A stretch of DNA of 64,000 nucleotides, from the NCBI GenBank assembly GCA_029718625.1, contig CM056385.1, forward strand, positions 28,635,391 through 28,699,390, in the 5' to 3' direction. The translations under genes were made by a program, and so were the position numbers. Shown piece by piece: positions 59,268-64,000 of the stretch (position 1 is its first letter; the number at the start of each line of letters is the position of its first letter). The stretch comes from Synaphobranchus kaupii. Lineage: Eukaryota; Chordata; Actinopteri; Anguilliformes; Synaphobranchidae. The notes beneath the pieces are model-generated. The model worked only from the letters and a program-made list of their open reading frames with translations. It made no database searches and was not told the DNA's origin.

Positions 59268-61104
59268 GAGAAAGGGTACTGTTTACAGAAACACTGCTCA
59301 AAGTCTATCCTCCATGTCCTTGTGACCAAAGAAAAAGATCTTTCAAAAAAAAAAAAAAAAAAAAAAAGTAAAAAAAAATGGCAGCCCTCCCATCACACTG
59401 CGGGTGCGCAGTTTAACCTGAATGCACACACCTGTGTGACCAAGCACACAACAGCCCCGCCTGCACCCCCTCACCCTCACCCCCCCCCCCCCCCTTAAAC
59501 TTGTGCTGTGAAAACAAGGCTGCATCAAGTGCCTGACTGAATGTAAGGACCACATTCAAACCGCCTACACTCATCGTGGTCATCCACTCTGCACAAACTA
59601 AGGGATGAGTTTGTAAGATCACATTCATTTTGCGAGTCAGGTCTTCAAAACGCAAACATTCTGTGGTAAAAGGCAGCTGATCTTCAAAACTAACAAGCTT
59701 CTAATAGCGATGCCATAAGACGGGGAAACTACCATGCCAAGCTACCGTGCGTTTCTACGCTTTAAAACTTGGCCTAATTGGGGACAGACAAAGCAATGGT
59801 GAGCATGCACACACACAGCTACGTGAAATACAGATGTGGCACACGGCTGGGCTTGGTAGCACGGTGCGGACCTGAGCTCGGGCATCAGGGCCAACGTCCG
59901 CACCAGGAGGAGGGGTTTCAATCCGAACCCACACTGCCCGTGTGCCAGACTCGCTGCTCTTCTCATAAATATCCCCCTTCATCTCTGCTTGACCCGAGCG
60001 AGGGCTTCACGCAGCTGAAGGCGAAGACGCTGCCGCCCATGACCGCGGGTGCAGAACGCCCAGGCGTGAAAGAAGGCAAGGGTGTTACCGCCATTTTGTC
60101 ACGGGCATAAACGGTATGGTGCTCTTCCATAAGCAGTGGTGATGTCCACTTGGCTACAATCGGGGGGGGGGGGGGGGCAGCTTAATGCCAAATTCTCTGC
60201 CTCTTGTTTGTGGTTCACCAGTCACCAATTAGGTGGATACATGCTTGTCAGTTCCCCCCACAAACTGAAAGGAATAGCAGGGCACTATTAAAATTAAATT
60301 GGTGTCAAAGAGGACCCCCCCCCCCCTAAATTTAGTGGCCAATGGTTTGCGGCCTTGCCTTTTCAACACCTGCTTTCCTCCAGGACCCGTTATTCTCCAT
60401 GCAAAGAACCATCCCTATGCAAGAAATACAAACATTTCTGTAGCAATCTGGCTCAACGCTTACAGAGTCAAGAGCTGGAATTACAAAAAAAAACATGCTG
60501 CTTCCAAAGTGTATTAGATTTTCACGACAATGGGTGGACTTTTTACCTCATCCAACTTCTTATTTTGAAAGTGGAACCTTCCAGAATATCTCACACACAC
60601 GTGCGCACGCGCGCGCGCACACACACACACACACAGGTTGAGTGTTCCTACCACAAAAGGAATCAGTAGATAGTACTAAAATGCAGTGAAATAATTTCTT
60701 CAGCGTATGCAAGACTAACTCTTCTGAAAGTAGATACAGAATACACACGTTAGTGATAGAGGAACAAGCAGACTACAGAAACTGCGAAGCTCACACCAAC
60801 GTCTACTTCTGCAGTGATAACAGCTCTGTATTTCTGTGTAAAAGTTTCAACACAGCAAGAATCGCTACACTCGTTTAAAAAATAAAAAAAATAAAGGCAA
60901 ATCTATGCAATAGTTCTGCATCAGGAGGAGGAAAAATTTGGTACAACAGAAAGACAAAAATTAAAAATAAAATTGGTAGAAAGAACGAGAGAGTCCGCAA
61001 TACCACCGTCCCCACGATCGCGGCACAGTCGGAAAACGCGTTGTGAGCCGAAACGAGCGACCGTGACCGAACGCGCGTCTCAAGGTGCATCACGGCGCGG
61101 ACAC
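59268..61104 (-). other. rbm4: Probable rbm4 3' UTR exon
   Basis: Begins after a strong acceptor (TGCTCTCTCTCTGCAG ending at 61105) and runs to the poly(A) signal. Free of recognised transposons. Contains A, C and G homopolymers (A run at 59345, C run 59480-59494, G run 60162-60177, C run 60315-60326) and a CA/CG tract at 60590-60634. Confidence 0.5.
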
Positions 61105-61642
61105 CTGCAGAGAGAGAGCACACCACATTAAACTGCTGTCAGTTTCCATGGCGACCATCGCCAGGGCGGCCTCCAACACTGTCAGCAGGCCTGTGGACAC
61201 TCACTACAGCTACTCAACACATCACAGCTAACATGATCAATTTATTTATTAACCGACACTTACACTGGGATGGTTTCCCCAGAACTGAACTTTGCTTTGA
61301 AAATCGGGAAAGGACAGCCAAGAGCTTCAAAGTTACCCTTCGCCCCAAACACACCAGACTTCTAACACTTCTAATTACCTGTCCCTGAGCAGGAATACAA
61401 CTTATATCCTCTCTATACCATCCTTACTTTTACAAACCTCTTCAATAACCTGCTATGAATTACATATAAATTATTCTAACTGATCATCATTCATGACAAT
61501 ATTCAAACATTAATACAATCACTGTCAATTAAAAAGCACTGTTGATAAGGATCTTGAGTAGTAAATCTGTCACACACTTAAATTCGGCAAGCAAGTGAAC
61601 ATGGCCTTTATCCGTTCCCTAGCAAGCCGAGCCAGCTCTCAC

Positions 61643-62483
61643 CTGGTGGTGCCGGGTTAAAACGCGTACCGCGCCCGATCGGCGTAGGGGTCCCGGGCCC
61701 GCATCCCGTCGAACGGTGTGCTCCGGGACATGGAGGTGGGCGAGAGGCGCGATCGCTCGAACGCGTAGCCCGGTGCCGCGGAGGGCCCCCGCCGCACGGG
61801 GCTCCGATCTCGGGCGTAGTACGAGGAGACGGCCGCCGACGGAGCGGGGAGGGCCCGCCGCTCGAAGGGGTCAAGGGCGGCGGCAGAAGGGGCTAGCGTG
61901 GGGGGAGGGGCTAAGGCGCCGCCGCGCTGCTGCTCCTCGTAGAAGCCGGCACCGTACGGACGCGCCCGGTACTTCTCGTAGAAGTCCACGACGCTGTACG
62001 GGTCCCTCTCTTCGAAGGCGGCGCGACGCGGCGGGTAGGCGGGGGCCGCTGCAAAGGCCGCGCCGCCGGATCCGTAAGCCGCTTCGCCGCCGAACGCCCG
62101 GGCCGCGCTACCCTCGCCTCCTGCACCGTAGCCCGCCGGCGCCCTGTACGCCATAGCGCCATCGTAACCGGCCACCCTGCCATACCCGGGGCCGCCGGCG
62201 AAGCCTGGCCCCCTGCCGAAAGCGTGCGCGGGAGGGGGGCCATGGCTCCCACCGAAGCCCGGGTCTCCGCCGAGCCCCCGGGGGAAACCGCCGCGGCCGC
62301 GACCGCCGGCGAACCTGGACGGGCCGAAGCCGTTGGCCCCCGCTTCGAACGAGCCGTTCTGGTCCATCGGGCACTCTTTGGACCAGTGCCCGTCCTGCCC
62401 GCACCGATAACACCCCGTCCTGTCGCCCATTCCCGGAGCTGTACGCAGGCGGCTAGTCGAAAGCTTCACGCTCATCAGCTTGC
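61643..62483 (-). CDS. rbm4: rbm4 last coding exon
   Basis: CDS is 61657-62483; 14 bases of 3' UTR follow before donor CAG|gtgaga. Encodes [20 protein letters not shown], the CCHC knuckle [14 protein letters not shown], a Gly/Ala-rich tail and the family ending [12 protein letters not shown] ... YADRARYAF. Strongly GC-rich compared with the rest of the window. Confidence 0.93.
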
Positions 62484-64000
62484 CTTGGGGAAGAGAGAAA
62501 GACGCAAACACAGTTTTGGTACCTCCTGCGCTGCTGGGAACATTGGCTGAGTGAGTACAGGACACCCCTTTAGCAAACATGAAGAATGGTGAAGTCCTCC
62601 ACAGCAATACAATCTCTCCTCAATAGCCAATCAGCCATTTAGTCAAATAATTAGCTCCACTTCAAAGCCAAAATCCACAACCTCTGCAACAACTTATCAA
62701 TTTGAACAGGGTTTAAGGTATACCTCTGCAACAAAACAACTACATGAGCCAGCCATCGTATAAAAGGCTGGCTGCAACACAAATGCAGCATTAAAAATGT
62801 TTTGAAAAACTTGAGCGTCATAAGTGGACCATATCTTTTATTACCAATCTCACCCATCTTTTCCAGGGGCTGGCTCTTCGCTCCGTGGCACCACACTGGA
62901 AATTAACAGGCGCTCTCCTTACCCAAGCTATCACACAAGTATGTATTTAACAAGTCTGAAATAGGGAAGGGCCTCCATTTTTTTCTGGCCTCCATTTTCA
63001 GCCTCACTGAAGAGATTCATCTGAACGATCACGTCTCGTTTCATCTTTCCCCATTATTTCCAAGAGCTAGTTTAAAGTTAGGCATTGCCAAGCATCATGT
63101 ACTACCATTTATTGCTCGGAACAAGGGTTTAAAACTAACCATCGGTTTTCTGAATTTGGGTTATTCGTATCTCTCTAAAATGCTACTTAAATGAACTAAA
63201 ACCAAAACCTAACTAGTATATGACAATCTAGACAGTTTACTGAAATTTTGGAAAAATATGAAAATTGTCCCAAAATAAACAAAATTATGAACCAAACGAT
63301 AGTCTCAAAGACGCGACACAAAATGGAGACCTTCAACATCATTGCTGTGCTTGTTTAACTGTCACACACTCCGGTCAGAAGCCTAGGGGCTCGACTGTGC
63401 AGACAGAAAAAGAAACCACTAAGTAGACACAGATGGGGGGGGGGGGGGGGTCTATGTAATAATTGAGTTGTCCTACCTCATCTCAAGTGACTCTACGGGA
63501 CCTGCCCCCCCCCCTGTGCAGTAGGATTATCAGCAGCACTTTTACTTGTCCACACTAAGCAAACACCCTGCCATTTTCTCTGCAAAACAAAACACTTGCC
63601 CGAGACACCAATACAGCCCTAACAAGTCTGGCCCCTGTCCCACATAGTGTAACCACCTCCCACAACCCCCTACCCATCACCCACGCCTGGCGTGTCACCT
63701 TGAAAGGCGGTGTTGTCCAGCCCGTTGATGGCCTCCATGGCGTCCTCCACCCGCTCCATGTGGACGAAGGCGTAGTCCTTGACAATGTCGCACTCCACCA
63801 CGGGGCCGTACTCCTCGAACTTGGAGCGCAGCTCCTGGTTGGTGCAGCTGCTGCTGATGTTGCCCACGTGCAGCTTAGTGGAGTTCTTGGTCTTCCCGCG
63901 GCTCATCTCCACGTTGATGGTCTGCCCGTTGAGCTGGTGGTGGTGCAGCCGGCGGATGGCTTCGTCTGCCTCTGCCTTGTCGTCCATGTGCACAAAGCCG
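61657..64000 (-). CDS. rbm4: RBM4/Lark RNA-binding protein, N-terminus off the window
   Basis: RBM4 family proteins bind CU/CGG-type RNA through two RRMs and a retroviral-type zinc knuckle, and regulate alternative splicing and translation in nucleus and cytoplasm. Two exons give 375 residues: the C-terminal half of RRM1 ([20 protein letters not shown]), RRM2 ([40 protein letters not shown]), the linker [14 protein letters not shown], knuckle C125-C128-H133-C138, and an Ala/Gly/Pro-rich tail ending RARYAF. About 40 N-terminal residues lie right of base 64000. The frame is intact. RBM14 shares the RRMs but lacks this knuckle arrangement. Fish have several rbm4 copies and I cannot say which this is. 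Confidence 0.93.
63435..63450. repeat. Poly-G tract (16)
   Basis: Sixteen consecutive G in the rbm4 intron. Confidence 0.95.
63699..64000 (-). CDS. rbm4: rbm4 RRM exon, partial at the right edge
   Basis: Reads GFVHM at the edge and ends GLDNTAFQ with donor gtgaca in phase 1, matching the phase of the next exon at 62483. Confidence 0.94.

Noticed and set aside
61716..62550. Several plus- and minus-strand open frames of 100-146 codons
   Set aside because: Shadows of the GC-rich rbm4 tail; only the frame with the zinc knuckle and RARYAF end is homologous.

Overview
The window is vertebrate genomic DNA, almost certainly from a teleost fish. Four protein-coding genes, all on the minus strand, are split into short exons with canonical splice sites. 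Introns and intergenic DNA are packed with teleost-type elements: Tc1/mariner, hAT-like, piggyBac-like (TTAA), Harbinger-like, L2-like LINE tails, a solo LTR, fold-back MITEs, minisatellites and long poly-G tracts. I cannot name the species.

Layout, left to right. (1) 1278-17980: muscle glycogen phosphorylase (pygm), exons 13 to 1, residues 1-540 of about 842; the remaining 3' exons lie off the left edge. (2) 22047-42764: splicing factor 1 (sf1, branch-point binding protein), 12 coding exons with a probable long 3' UTR reaching towards 19 kb. pygm and sf1 are adjacent and co-oriented, as on human 11q13. (3) 48325-54991: a small four-coding-exon gene for a 177-residue DUF4806-family protein. 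(4) 59262-64000: an RBM4/Lark-type RNA-binding protein, with RRM1 cut by the right edge, then RRM2, a CCHC knuckle, an Ala/Gly/Pro-rich tail and a probable spliced 3' UTR.

Pygm mobilises glycogen in muscle. SF1 recognises the intron branch point early in spliceosome assembly, and RBM4 regulates alternative splicing and translation. The gene order looks like conserved synteny rather than a functional operon.

The most notable observations are: three single-base insertions that break the sf1 frame in exons 4, 6 and 11 while every splice site and every pygm exon length is intact; degenerate tandem copies of the 5' end of sf1 exon 6, each keeping a splice acceptor; about 28 copies of a 35-bp minisatellite in sf1 intron 7 that carry a branch-point-like CTAAT on the transcribed sense strand; a TTAA-flanked MITE inserted cleanly in that minisatellite; several two- and three-level transposon nests whose empty sites can be inferred; and a nearly perfect 63-bp-arm hairpin in a pygm intron. 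No bacterial-type system, CRISPR array or tRNA/rRNA gene was seen.
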